Part shown: piece after piece, positions 41,715-50,432 of the stretch
How positions within the stretch are numbered: the stretch's first letter is position 1
Layout of the letters: the number at the start of each line of letters is the position of its first letter
NCBI GenBank assembly: GCA_002368605.1
Contig: DFEB01000014.1
Location: forward strand, 1-56,445
Length of the DNA: 56,445 bases
Reading direction: 5' to 3'
Source of the DNA: Treponema sp. UBA3813
Lineage (GTDB): Bacteria; Spirochaetota; Spirochaetia; Treponematales; Treponemataceae
Made by a program: the position numbers and the translations under genes
Notes under the pieces: generated by a model
Database searches by the model: none
What the model was told of the DNA's origin: nothing
What the model saw: the letters and a program-made list of their open reading frames with translations, nothing else

Positions 41715-41741
41715 TTAACTTCTCATTTCAAATTCCGATAT
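41715..41741 (+). promoter_or_regulatory. sigma-28-type promoter of the flgB-fliJ operon (leaderless start)
   Basis: TTAA (41715-41718), 15 bases, TCCGATAT (41734-41741). The flgB ATG begins 7 bases later at 41749 with no ribosome-binding site, so the transcript would start at or next to the start codon. Confidence 0.75.
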
Positions 41742-41748
41742 TCATAGT

Positions 41749-42165
41749 ATGAATACTTTTACACGGTCAGTTGATTTGTTATCTCGTGCGATGGATGTTA
41801 ATTCACTTCGCTATCAGGTTTCCGCAAACAATATTGCAAATGCGGAAGTTCCGAATTACAAGCGTCAGGAAGTGAATTTTGAGAGCGAGCTTAAGCGTGC
41901 CTTTGATTCAGAGAAGGACGCTGATCATCGCTTCCAGCTTACCCGCACGGATGAGAGACATATCCAGCTTGATGAGCCTTATGATTGGCGTTCTGTCGAG
42001 CCACGCCGTGTAACTGACTGGACGACCACAGCCAATGCCAACGGAAACAATGTGGATCCTGAACTTGAGGCCATGAACATCATGAAAATTCAGCTCAACT
42101 ACCGCCTCTTGGCTCAGCTGGAGAATTTCGAATTCAGCCAGGTCAAAACGGCAATGAAGAGATAA
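41749..42165 (+). CDS. flgB: FlgB, flagellar proximal rod protein
   Basis: The 138-aa protein begins MNTFTRSVDLLSRAMDVNSL and has the rod signature YQVSANNIANAEVPNYKRQE. It ends with the family's NVDPELEAMNIMKIQLNYRL region. FlgB is part of the proximal rod that crosses the periplasm. It heads the second flagellar cluster and is read from a sigma-28-type promoter without a Shine-Dalgarno sequence. Confidence 0.95.
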   Translation: MNTFTRSVDLLSRAMDVNSLRYQVSANNIANAEVPNYKRQEVNFESELKRAFDSEKDADHRFQLTRTDERHIQLDEPYDWRSVEPRRVTDWTTTANANGNNVDPELEAMNIMKIQLNYRLLAQLENFEFSQVKTAMKR

Positions 42166-42187
42166 TCCACGGATAGGAGATTGAATT

Positions 42188-42649
42188 ATGGGAATGTTTA
42201 CATCGATTAATATTGCTGCTACGGGAATGAGCGTTGAGCGTCTCCGCACTGATGTTATTTCTAACAACATCGCCAATGCCAGCACCACACGAACCCCGGA
42301 AGGCGGAGCCTTTAAAAAATCTTCTGTTATTATTGAGCCGATTGCTTCAAGTCATCCCACTTGGAGAAGCCCATTCGTTTCAGCGGATCAGGATAACGGA
42401 CCGGGAAAGGGTGTTCGTGTTCGTGAAATCGTAAAAAGCACGGAGCAGGGACGCCTGGTTTATGATCCGACGAACCCTGACGCCATTCAGTCGGGACCGA
42501 ACAAAGGCTATGTCGAGTATCCAAATGTAAACATCGTAAACGAAATGGTGGATTTGATTTCTGCAAGCCGGGCTTACGAGGCAAATTCAACGGTCATTCA
42601 GGGCGCAAAAGATATGTTCTCAAGCGCACTGGAAATCGGTCGCAGTTAA
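42188..42649 (+). CDS. flgC: FlgC, flagellar proximal rod protein
   Basis: The 153-aa protein has MGMFTSINIAATGMSVERLR, the rod signature DVISNNIANASTTRTPEGGA, and the C-terminal motif NIVNEMVDLISASRAYEANS followed by VIQGAKDMFSSALEIGRS. It forms the rod with FlgB and FlgF/FlgG. A GATAGGAG site lies upstream. A perfect hairpin with a T-run immediately follows the stop, so transcription may be partly terminated before fliE. Confidence 0.96.
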   Translation: MGMFTSINIAATGMSVERLRTDVISNNIANASTTRTPEGGAFKKSSVIIEPIASSHPTWRSPFVSADQDNGPGKGVRVREIVKSTEQGRLVYDPTNPDAIQSGPNKGYVEYPNVNIVNEMVDLISASRAYEANSTVIQGAKDMFSSALEIGRS

Positions 42650-42653
42650 TGAT

Positions 42654-42688
42654 AATTCATTATGACATCTTGTCATAATGAATTTTTT
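42654..42688 (+). terminator. Intra-operon terminator/attenuator between flgC and fliE
   Basis: A 14-bp perfect stem, AATTCATTATGACA (42654-42667) with TGTCATAATGAATT (42671-42684), loop TCT, followed by four more T (42685-42688). The right arm also supplies a TTGTCA (42670-42675) that, with TGCTATAAA (hexamer 42691-42696), could form a new promoter for fliE. Confidence 0.8.
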
Positions 42689-42716
42689 GCTATAAAATTC
42701 TAATGGGTGGAAATTT

Positions 42717-43064
42717 ATGAATGTTACAATGCCAAGCTTGTCTCAGATTCAGATGACACGCACGAATCCGGCTCATGTGGGAAGCGCAAAGCTTTCTATT
42801 CTCGGTCAGGAAAATTCAAATCAAATTCAGAATGAAAAGACTATGGGCTCTTTTGAGTCATATCTTGTTAACGCCGTTTCTTCAATGAACAGCCAGCAGC
42901 TTGATGTGTCTCGCGTTCAGGAGCAGCTTATCACTGACCCTGATTCTGTCGATATTCATGATGTGACCACTGCAATGGCAAAAGCCCAGATGTCATTGAG
43001 CCTTGCCCAGACTGTCATTGACCGTCTTGTCACTGGCTGGAATGAGCTTTCTACTAACAGGTAG
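42717..43064 (+). CDS. fliE: FliE, flagellar hook-basal body complex protein
   Basis: The 115-aa protein ends with the FliE signature: SFESYLVNAVSSMNSQQLDV, then DVTTAMAKAQMSLSLAQTVI and DRLVTGWNELSTNR. FliE joins the MS ring to the rod. A GGGTGG site lies 6 bases before the ATG. It is separated from flgC by a terminator-like hairpin and from fliF by 107 bases. Confidence 0.93.
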   Translation: MNVTMPSLSQIQMTRTNPAHVGSAKLSILGQENSNQIQNEKTMGSFESYLVNAVSSMNSQQLDVSRVQEQLITDPDSVDIHDVTTAMAKAQMSLSLAQTVIDRLVTGWNELSTNR

Positions 43065-43136
43065 TTTAAGTTCTGAAAGGACTTAGGCTTAGCATAGATT
43101 TATAATCTGCTTTCCAGAATTCGGAAAGTGTGATAT

Positions 43137-43142
43137 TATAAT
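43137..43142 (+). promoter_or_regulatory. Possible -10 element before fliF
   Basis: TATAAT in an AT-rich setting 29 bases before the fliF start. No convincing -35 is seen. A small inverted repeat, CTTTCC-N7-GGAAAG (about 43110-43128), lies just upstream. Weak call. Confidence 0.35.
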
Positions 43143-43171
43143 ATATTGTTGTTCGTTCACGGGAGGGGTAG

Positions 43172-44953
43172 ATGAACGACTGGCTTAAAAATACGACTGC
43201 CAAGTTAAAATCTTCGTGGGCTTCATGGAAGCCCGTTCAAAAAGCAATCGCCGCGGGTATTGTAGTCGCGGTTATTGTCGTTTTAGTTCTTGTCTTCCGC
43301 GGATCATCAAAGCCGACTACCATTGCGCTTTTTAACACGCCGATTACGGATCAAGCCGCAAGAGATGATATTGCGTTCCGACTCGATCAAGAAAATATAA
43401 AATATACAATCAATTCTACGAATGGTATGATTTATGTTGATGACGAGGGAACGGCTCGCCGCGCAAAGGCCATTCTTATTGCGGAGGATTTGGTTCCAAC
43501 GCGCGTTGATGTGTTTAGCCAGATGCTTGATGTCACGAATTGGTCTACAACGGACTTTGAGCGTCAGAAAAATGATTTGCGTCGTGTTACCAATCAGGTT
43601 AAACAGCATATTGAATCTCTTGATGATATAGCAAGTGCTGATGTCGTTATTACCCCTGGGCAAAATTCTCTTTTTGAAAGTCAGAGAGTTCCTGCGTCCG
43701 CTTCTGTCACTCTGCGTTTTAAAAATGGCTCGGTTATTGAAAATGACCGTAAGCGTATTCAAGGAATCCAGCGGCTCATACTTCGTTCTGTTTCTGGTCT
43801 TACCGAAGACAATATTGTAATTTTAAATACCGCAGGCGATACTCTTAATGATTTTGCTGGCATGGCAGAAATGGATCGTCTGAGTCTTATTGAACGAACT
43901 GAAAAATTCAAGCTTAAACTTGCCAGTGAAAAGCGAGCTAAAGTTATTGGTTCATTGCAAAGCATTTACGGTGAAGACAGAGTTCGTGATCTGGATGTCA
44001 ATGTCGATATGGATACATCGAAGGTTTCAAGCGATAAGACAATCCATACTCCAATCATGATTACGGAGCAAGATCCGTCAAAACCTTACGATACAACTGA
44101 AAAGCGTGATTATCTTCCGATTTCAACTCAGACTGTTACTAAAGAATGGACTGGTACTGGCTACAATCCAGAGGGACCAGCCGGTGTTGAAGGTCAGAAT
44201 CCGCCTGCTTATAGTGACATGTCAAATGTTATCGGAAAATCAACCGAAACCGGCGTTGTCCAGAACAATGTGGTGAATGTCGAGCATCGCACCGAAGAGC
44301 GTATGCCTGCCGTAGACCGAATCACGGTTTCTGTAAACATTGACGGCAACTGGGAAAAAATCACTGACGGTTCGGGAAATCCTGTTTTCGTCACCGAGAA
44401 AAATCTTGAGTCATTAAAAGAGCGATACCCTGATTGGGAAGATCAGATAAAATATCGTTTCGCCCTTGGTCATATTTTGCGAATTTACAGTCCGCTTTCT
44501 GCTGATGAACTGGAACAAACAGCTAATTACTTGCAGGGGGCAATTGGTTACGATGCCAGCCGCAATTACCGTGTCGTCGTAACGAATATTAAATTTAACC
44601 GTCAGAATGAGCAGGATTTGGAAGATTCTGCGATTATCCGTGCTCAGCAAACCCGAAAAACGATTATGCTTGTCTTAATCGGTGTGGTTATCATTCTTAT
44701 CGCATTTATCGTATTCAGAATGATTAGCCGTGAGCTTGAGCGTCGCCGTCGTCTTCGTGAAGAAGAACTTCTCCGCCGTCAGCAGGCAGAGCGGGAGAAG
44801 GCTCTCTGGGACGCAAAACAGGAAGGCATGGAAGTTACTATGTCTGTCGAGGAACGCAAACGAGCCGAACTTCAAGAGAATGCAATCGCTATGGCAAAAG
44901 AGCATCCTGAGGATGTGGCAATGCTCATCAGAACTTGGATGATGGAGGAGTAG
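43172..44953 (+). CDS. fliF: FliF, flagellar MS-ring protein
   Basis: The 593-aa protein has an N-terminal membrane helix (about residues 22-45, AIAAGIVVAVIVVLVLVF), the ring-building motifs (TVDDEGTARRAKAI-like region; RRVTNQVKQHIESLDDIASA; VPASASVTLRFKNGS), a second membrane helix (about 495-518, LVLIGVVIILIAFIVF) and a C-terminal FliG-binding tail (AKEHPEDVAMLIRTWMMEE). GGGAGGGG precedes the ATG. FliF forms the base ring of the motor. The GGAGGAG near its end is the ribosome-binding site of fliG. Confidence 0.97.
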   Translation: MNDWLKNTTAKLKSSWASWKPVQKAIAAGIVVAVIVVLVLVFRGSSKPTTIALFNTPITDQAARDDIAFRLDQENIKYTINSTNGMIYVDDEGTARRAKAILIAEDLVPTRVDVFSQMLDVTNWSTTDFERQKNDLRRVTNQVKQHIESLDDIASADVVITPGQNSLFESQRVPASASVTLRFKNGSVIENDRKRIQGIQRLILRSVSGLTEDNIVILNTAGDTLNDFAGMAEMDRLSLIERTEKFKLKLASEKRAKVIGSLQSIYGEDRVRDLDVNVDMDTSKVSSDKTIHTPIMITEQDPSKPYDTTEKRDYLPISTQTVTKEWTGTGYNPEGPAGVEGQNPPAYSDMSNVIGKSTETGVVQNNVVNVEHRTEERMPAVDRITVSVNIDGNWEKITDGSGNPVFVTEKNLESLKERYPDWEDQIKYRFALGHILRIYSPLSADELEQTANYLQGAIGYDASRNYRVVVTNIKFNRQNEQDLEDSAIIRAQQTRKTIMLVLIGVVIILIAFIVFRMISRELERRRRLREEELLRRQQAEREKALWDAKQEGMEVTMSVEERKRAELQENAIAMAKEHPEDVAMLIRTWMMEE

Positions 44954-44956
44954 AAA

Positions 44957-46012
44957 ATGGCTGACGCAAAACCAGCTGCCGCTCATGGTAAAAAGGGCGG
45001 GGCAAAAGATTATAAAAACCTCACTGGTCGTCAGAAGGCCGCAATCTTCCTTGTTTCCCTTGGTTCTGATGTTTCTTCAGAAATCATGAAACATCTTCGT
45101 GAGGATGAGGTTGAGACTTTAACATTTGAAATTGCGCGTTTGGAAACAGTCGATTCTGACTTTAAAGATCAGGTTCTTGAAGAATTCCAGGAACTTATGT
45201 CGGCACAGAACTTTATCACCACCGGTGGTATTGACTATGCCCGCGAATTGCTTGAAAAATCTTTGGGAAGCCAGAAGGCAATCGACATTATCAACCGGCT
45301 TACATCGAGCCTGCAGGTTCGTCCTTTCGATTTTATCCGCCGAACGGATCCTGCCCACTTGCTCAACTTTATCCAGCAGGAATATCCTCAGACAATCGCC
45401 TTGATTCTGGCTTATTTGGAACCTGGAAAAGCGGCTGTCATCTTGCAGAACTTGCCGCCGGAGATTCAGCCGGAAGTTTCAAAGCGACTTGCAACTATGG
45501 ACCGAACTTCACCGGATGTTCTTCGTGAGGTCGAGCGAGTTCTTGAAAAGAAACTTTCTACACTTTCCAGCGAAGACTACACTGCCGCAGGTGGTGTCGA
45601 GTCTATCGTCGAAATTCTCAACCTTGTCGATCGTTCTTCTGAAAAGGCCATCATCGAATCTCTTGAAGAGGAAGATCCAGATTTGGCAGAGGAAATCAAA
45701 AAGCGAATGTTCGTCTTCGAAGATATCGTCATGCTGGACGACCGTGCTATTCAGAAGGTTCTCCGCGAAGTCGATACTCAGGAGCTTTCAAAGGCACTCA
45801 AATCTGTGGACACCGAAGTTCAGGACAAGATTTTCCGCAACATGTCAAAGCGTGCGGCAAGTATGTTGAAGGAAGATATGGAATTCATGGGACCGGTTCG
45901 TTTGAAGGATGTCGAAGAAGCACAGCAAAAAATCGTTTCGACAATCCGTCGTTTGGAAGATGCGGGCGAAATCGTTATCGCGCGCTCTGGCGAAGACGAG
46001 CTTGTCGTTTAA
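44957..46012 (+). CDS. fliG: FliG, flagellar motor switch protein
   Basis: The 351-aa protein has the three FliG domains. The N-terminal part reads LTGRQKAAIFLVSLGSDVSS. The middle part has the EHPQTIA-like patch (QQEYPQTIALILAYLEPGKA). The C-terminal torque domain has LAEEIKKRMFVFEDIVMLDD and AIQKVLREVDTQELSKALKS with its charged residues. It is the rotor part that meets the stator. Of the two spirochaete types this resembles the main motor FliG by completeness and location. Confidence 0.97.
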   Translation: MADAKPAAAHGKKGGAKDYKNLTGRQKAAIFLVSLGSDVSSEIMKHLREDEVETLTFEIARLETVDSDFKDQVLEEFQELMSAQNFITTGGIDYARELLEKSLGSQKAIDIINRLTSSLQVRPFDFIRRTDPAHLLNFIQQEYPQTIALILAYLEPGKAAVILQNLPPEIQPEVSKRLATMDRTSPDVLREVERVLEKKLSTLSSEDYTAAGGVESIVEILNLVDRSSEKAIIESLEEEDPDLAEEIKKRMFVFEDIVMLDDRAIQKVLREVDTQELSKALKSVDTEVQDKIFRNMSKRAASMLKEDMEFMGPVRLKDVEEAQQKIVSTIRRLEDAGEIVIARSGEDELVV

Positions 46013-46033
46013 TCATAAAACGGGGACATAATC

Positions 46034-46987
46034 ATGGCAAGAAATTTATTTCAGCAGACATTATTTCAACCTGGTCAGTTAAAGCCGAAAGAGGGCGAAT
46101 TCAAGCTCCAGCTTGTCCATGAATTTGCGCCTCCTGTAGAAGAAGTCGTTGAGGAGGAAGTTCCTGAATACACAGGACCGACCGCTGACGATTTGCGTCG
46201 TGAAGCCGAGGCTTTTAAGGCTCAGTGGGAGCAGGAAAAGCAGCAGATGCTTCAAGAAGCGCAGGCAAAGGCCGATGAAATTGTCAAAAAGGCTGAAGAT
46301 GCCGCTTTCGCTGAAGTCAAACGGCAGACAAATCAGGCTCAAGTCGTAAAAAATGAAGCGGAACAGAACGCTGCCGAAATAATCAAAAATGCTCAGGAAG
46401 AAGCTTCTAGAATTATTGAAGAAGCAAAATCAGAGCAGGACAGTCTCAAAAAAAGTGGCTATTCAGAAGGTGTAAATCAGGGGCGGGAAGAAGGTTTTTC
46501 CGAGGGAAAGGCCGAGGTTGAGCGCTTGATTGAACGAACTCATAAAATTCTTGAGGGAGTTATGGCTCGCCGTGAGGAGATTTTGAGCGAGACTGAGCAG
46601 CAGATTGTTGAACTTGTCATTTTGATGACTCGGAAGGTTGTAAAGATTATCTCTGAGAATCAGAAATCAGTCGTCATGGCAAATATTTTGCAGGCTCTCA
46701 AAAAAGTCAAAGGTCGTGGAAATGTTACTGTCCGCGTGAATATGTCAGATGTTAAGCTTACCACGGAGCATATACAGGACTTCATAAAACAGGTTGAGAA
46801 TGTGCAGGGAATTACGGTTCTTGAAGATTCTTCTGTTGATAAAGGCGGCTGTGTGGTTGAGACGGACTTTGGCGCAATCGATGCTAAGATTCAGAGTCAA
46901 CTTTCTGAACTTGAAACGGCGATTCTCGAAATCTCGCCTGTCAAGACAATCCAGAAAAACGAACCGCTTGCAGTAAGTGAAGGTTAA
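46034..46987 (+). CDS. fliH: FliH, flagellar export ATPase regulator
   Basis: The 317-aa protein has a short N-terminal FliN-binding-like region, a long charged coiled coil (about residues 50-165; [40 protein letters not shown]) and a C-terminal FliI-binding domain ([40 protein letters not shown]). The Gly-rich [12 protein letters not shown] is typical. It acts with FliI at the export gate. Position between fliG and fliI fits. Confidence 0.93.
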   Translation: MARNLFQQTLFQPGQLKPKEGEFKLQLVHEFAPPVEEVVEEEVPEYTGPTADDLRREAEAFKAQWEQEKQQMLQEAQAKADEIVKKAEDAAFAEVKRQTNQAQVVKNEAEQNAAEIIKNAQEEASRIIEEAKSEQDSLKKSGYSEGVNQGREEGFSEGKAEVERLIERTHKILEGVMARREEILSETEQQIVELVILMTRKVVKIISENQKSVVMANILQALKKVKGRGNVTVRVNMSDVKLTTEHIQDFIKQVENVQGITVLEDSSVDKGGCVVETDFGAIDAKIQSQLSELETAILEISPVKTIQKNEPLAVSEG

Positions 46988-47007
46988 TAAAAAAGACGGG
47001 TGGGGAA

Positions 47008-48498
47008 ATGGAGTCTTTTTTTAACAAATACTTAAATACAATCAAACAGACTGAAACGATTCTCTATACAGGACATGTCACCGCTGTAAAAGGGCTTGTT
47101 ATTGAAAGTAACGGCCCCCGTTCTGTTATTGGTGAAATCTGTACGATAAAAATTGCCTCTACGGGTAAGGAAGTTCTTGCCGAGGTTACGAGTTTTGAGG
47201 GAAAGACCGTAAAACTCATGCCTTACGGAGATACAACGGGAATTGAAATCGGCTGTGAAGTTATTGCAAGCGGTCATATTCTTCAGGTTCCTGTGGGTAA
47301 AAAACTTTTGGGGCGTGTAATTGATGCGACTGGTACCCCTATTGACGGAAAAGGTCCCCTTGAGACGACGGAATTTTATCCTGTTATTGCTTCTCCTGCT
47401 GATCCTATGAAGCGGCGTCCTATTGACCGAAGAATTGTCACGGGTGTGCGCTGTATCGATTCTCTTTTGACTTGTGGAAAGGGGCAGCGTCTTGGAATCT
47501 TTGCAGGTTCAGGCGTGGGAAAATCAACTCTCCTTTCAATGATTGCCCGAAACACAAATGCGGATATCAATGTTATTGGTCTTATTGGTGAACGAAACCG
47601 AGAGGTAAATGATTTTATCGAGCGAGATTTGGGGGAAGAGGGCATGAAGCGCTCTGTAGTCGTCGTGGCTACCAGCGATACACCTTCAATCTGCCGTTTG
47701 CGTGCGGCTTATGTCACCACGGCAATGGCCGAGTATTTCCGTGACCAAGGCAAAGATGTCATGCTTATGATGGACAACATGACTCGATTTGCCCATGCCC
47801 AGCGAGAAATAGGTCTTTCTACTGGAGAGGCTCCGGCTCAGCGAGGTTATCCTCCAAGCGTATTTGACTTGATTCCGAAATTGCTAGAAAGGGCTGGAAC
47901 CAGCGATAAAGGCTCAATCACGGCATTTTATAATGTTCTCGTTGATGGCGATGATATGGATGAGCCTATTACTGATAAAGTTCGAGGAACTCTCGACGGA
48001 CATATTGTCTTGAGCCGTGCTCTCTCTCAGCAACGGCATTATCCGGCAATTGATGTATTGCAGTCTATTAGCCGTCTTGCCCGGCGTGTTTCTGGGCGTG
48101 AGACTTTAAAAGCTGCCACAAAAATCAGCCGGCTTATTGCTATCTATGAGGATAACCGTGATATGATTAGTGCGGGTGTCTATCAAAAAGGTGCGAATGC
48201 CGAAATAGACCTTGCAATCGATAAACACGAGGCAATCGAAGAATTCTTGTGTCAGGAAGAAGACGAGCCCTGCACAATTGATGACACTCTGCAAAAAATG
48301 TCTGCCCTTGCGGAAATCGAAATCCCAGATGAAGAATATGTGGAAAATCCTGCAAGTTATCGGAAAACTGTTGCCCAGCTTGTTCAAGAGCATAAAGAAG
48401 AGAATGTGGAGAATGCCAACGAGAGTGCAAGTTCTGCATTTGAATCAAATCTTGCCCCCCAGCTTTCGGCGATTGGCGATGTGGCGGACAAACTCTAG
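47008..48498 (+). CDS. fliI: FliI, flagellar type III export ATPase
   Basis: The 496-aa F1-like ATPase has VGKKLLGRVIDATGTPIDG, the Walker A FAGSGVGKSTLLSMIARN (near residues 168-185), VIGLIGERNREVNDFIERDL, Walker B VMLMMDNMTRFAHAQREIGL and STGEAPAQRGYPPSVFDLIP. The C-terminus is about 40 residues longer than usual, acidic and Ser/Asn-rich. It energises secretion of flagellar subunits with FliH and FliJ. A GGTGGGG site precedes the ATG. Confidence 0.97.
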   Translation: MESFFNKYLNTIKQTETILYTGHVTAVKGLVIESNGPRSVIGEICTIKIASTGKEVLAEVTSFEGKTVKLMPYGDTTGIEIGCEVIASGHILQVPVGKKLLGRVIDATGTPIDGKGPLETTEFYPVIASPADPMKRRPIDRRIVTGVRCIDSLLTCGKGQRLGIFAGSGVGKSTLLSMIARNTNADINVIGLIGERNREVNDFIERDLGEEGMKRSVVVVATSDTPSICRLRAAYVTTAMAEYFRDQGKDVMLMMDNMTRFAHAQREIGLSTGEAPAQRGYPPSVFDLIPKLLERAGTSDKGSITAFYNVLVDGDDMDEPITDKVRGTLDGHIVLSRALSQQRHYPAIDVLQSISRLARRVSGRETLKAATKISRLIAIYEDNRDMISAGVYQKGANAEIDLAIDKHEAIEEFLCQEEDEPCTIDDTLQKMSALAEIEIPDEEYVENPASYRKTVAQLVQEHKEENVENANESASSAFESNLAPQLSAIGDVADKL

Positions 48499-48501
48499 CC
48501 T

Positions 48502-48933
48502 ATGAAGAAATTCAATTTTTCACTTCAGAAAGTGCTTGATTTTCGCGAATTTGAAAAAAAACAAGCTGAGGCAGAGCTTGGAAAAGCCGTTGCCGAAGAA
48601 ACGAAAATTCAAAACACACTTGACATGATTGCTAAACAACATGCCTCTTCCGTAGTTGCCGCTGATTCAATGAAAGATATAAATGACATGCTTTATGTTC
48701 AGAATTATTTCCGGCTTTTGGATTATCAAAAGGAGCAGGCTCTTACCGCATTGGCACAGGCTCAAGTCATCACTGAAGAAAAGCGAGATGTAATGCGTAA
48801 TGCGATGAAAAACTGCAAGGTTTTAGAAAATCTTCGTGATTCAAGAAAAGACGCATGGAAAAAAGAGAATATAAAGGCAGAAGAAAATACAATTGATGAT
48901 ATTGTGACTTCAAAATATTCGAAAAATCAGTAA
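48502..48933 (+). CDS. fliJ: FliJ, flagellar export chaperone
   Basis: The 143-aa protein is one long predicted coiled coil, starting MKKFNFSLQKVLDFREFEKK, the normal FliJ opening, with regular Glu/Lys/Ala spacing throughout. FliJ sits in the centre of the FliI hexamer and escorts export chaperones. The ATG lies 3 bases after the fliI stop, without a ribosome-binding site of its own, so it is probably translationally coupled. It ends the flagellar cluster; argR follows 20 bases later. Confidence 0.9.
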   Translation: MKKFNFSLQKVLDFREFEKKQAEAELGKAVAEETKIQNTLDMIAKQHASSVVAADSMKDINDMLYVQNYFRLLDYQKEQALTALAQAQVITEEKRDVMRNAMKNCKVLENLRDSRKDAWKKENIKAEENTIDDIVTSKYSKNQ

Positions 48934-48953
48934 AATAGAATTCAGGTATAAAG

Positions 48954-49427
48954 ATGAAAGAGCGTTCAGAACGATTGAAAGCGATAAAGAAACTCATAAA
49001 AAATAACAGAATTGAAAGTCAAGATGAGCTTTTAAAGGAACTTACGAAAGAAGGATTTGATGTTACCCAGGCGACTCTTTCCCGTGATTTAAAGCTTTTG
49101 AAGGTGGGGAAGGTGAGTGACGGTCACGCTGGCTATGTATACACTCTCCAAAGTGACGAAGACCGCGGTGAGAGTGAGCAGATTTTTGTACAGGATTTTT
49201 TGCGTGGTTATGTGAGCATAGACTGGAATGCAACTACAGTCGTGATTAAAACATTTGGAGGCCATGCAGATGCAGTCGCAAATGCTCTCGATTGCCTGAA
49301 TCTTGATGAAATTTTGGGTACGGTGGCAGGAGACTCTTGTGTTTTCGCAGCCTTGCGCGCTGGTGTGACTGGTGAGGATTTTATGAAGACACTTAAAAAA
49401 CACATTCCTGATTTGGAAGAGGAGTAA
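48954..49427 (+). CDS. argR: ArgR, arginine repressor
   Basis: The 157-aa protein has the ArgR winged helix (about residues 1-75; IKKLIKNNRIESQDELLKEL, TQATLSRDLKLLKVGKVSDG) and the C-terminal oligomerisation and arginine-binding domain (WNATTVVIKTFGGHADAVAN, LDEILGTVAGDSCVFAALRA). The E. coli protein has GDDT at the arginine site; here it reads GDSC, so one of the two conserved Asp residues is Ser. It probably represses arginine biosynthesis genes such as argH. It is placed right behind fliJ and before rsgA, likely on the same mRNA. Confidence 0.92.
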   Translation: MKERSERLKAIKKLIKNNRIESQDELLKELTKEGFDVTQATLSRDLKLLKVGKVSDGHAGYVYTLQSDEDRGESEQIFVQDFLRGYVSIDWNATTVVIKTFGGHADAVANALDCLNLDEILGTVAGDSCVFAALRAGVTGEDFMKTLKKHIPDLEEE

Positions 49428-49436
49428 AGCTCAGAT

Positions 49437-50426
49437 ATGATTCATTTAGAAGGCACCGTTTTAAGCGGAAGCAACAATGTTTTTGAAATCGAATGTGACG
49501 ACACTGACGACGACGGCAATCACATAAGACGAGCCTGCTCTTTCAAAAGCAAAAGGCTCAAGGTCGAGACAAAATACTACAATCCCCTCGCTCCGGGCGA
49601 CAGAGTCCAAATCGAAATCGAAGATTCAGAAGACGAAAAAGGTCAGATTCTTTCCCTCGTTCCCCGTAAAAACGCTTTTATCCGCTGGAACATCAAAGGC
49701 CGCGCCCCCCAGCTTTTGGCGGCAAACCTTGACTATATCATTTTGGTCACTACGCCAGGGGAGCCGGAATTCCGCCCCCGCTTTATTGACCGGGAACTTG
49801 TTCAGGCTGAATACCAGAACCTTACGCCCATTATTGTCGTAAACAAATACGATTTACCGGAAGCTCAGGATCCTGATTTTCAGAACCGTCTTTCAATCTG
49901 GGAAGAAATCGGCTACAAAGTCCTGCGCATTTCGGCAAAAACAGGAGAAGGCTTACCTGAGCTGGCGGAGCTTATTACGGGCAAACTCAGTGCCCTTGTG
50001 GGGCAATCGGGCATCGGAAAGTCGTCATTGGTCAATGTTCTTGACAATTCCTGCGTCCTTAAAACCGGCAGCCTCAGCAAAAAATACGGCAAAGGCTCCC
50101 ACACCACCACAAAAGGCACTCTCATGCACATTCACCTGAACGAGTCAATCGTTGGCGGCGTGCAGAATGTCTACGCTTCAATCATCGACACGCCGGGAGT
50201 CCGCCGCTTTGTCCTCAACGACATAGCCGCAGATGACCTCGCCCTCTACTTCCCCGAAATGGAAAAACTGGTCGGCTCGTGCAAATTCGGCACAAACTGC
50301 AAGCACGAAAGCGAGCCGGGCTGCAAAATCCTCGAAGCCGTGGAGGCAGGCCTTATCAGCGAAGAGCGTTTTGAAAGCTGGCAGCGAATCCGCGAAGAAA
50401 TCAAAACAGGAAGCTGGGAAGATTAA
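49437..50426 (+). CDS. rsgA: RsgA, ribosome small subunit-dependent GTPase A
   Basis: The 329-aa protein has an N-terminal OB-fold (RVQIEIEDSEDEKGQILSLV, PRKNAFIR) and a circularly permuted GTPase in which NKYDLPEA (G4) precedes LVGQSGIGKSSLVNVL (G1) and DTPGVRRFVLNDI (G3). A C-terminal zinc knuckle (CKFGTNCKHESEPGCKI) follows. RsgA helps late maturation of the 30S subunit. It starts 9 bases after argR and is followed within 6 bases by mutS2. Confidence 0.96.
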   Translation: MIHLEGTVLSGSNNVFEIECDDTDDDGNHIRRACSFKSKRLKVETKYYNPLAPGDRVQIEIEDSEDEKGQILSLVPRKNAFIRWNIKGRAPQLLAANLDYIILVTTPGEPEFRPRFIDRELVQAEYQNLTPIIVVNKYDLPEAQDPDFQNRLSIWEEIGYKVLRISAKTGEGLPELAELITGKLSALVGQSGIGKSSLVNVLDNSCVLKTGSLSKKYGKGSHTTTKGTLMHIHLNESIVGGVQNVYASIIDTPGVRRFVLNDIAADDLALYFPEMEKLVGSCKFGTNCKHESEPGCKILEAVEAGLISEERFESWQRIREEIKTGSWED

Positions 50427-50432
50427 GCCCAA

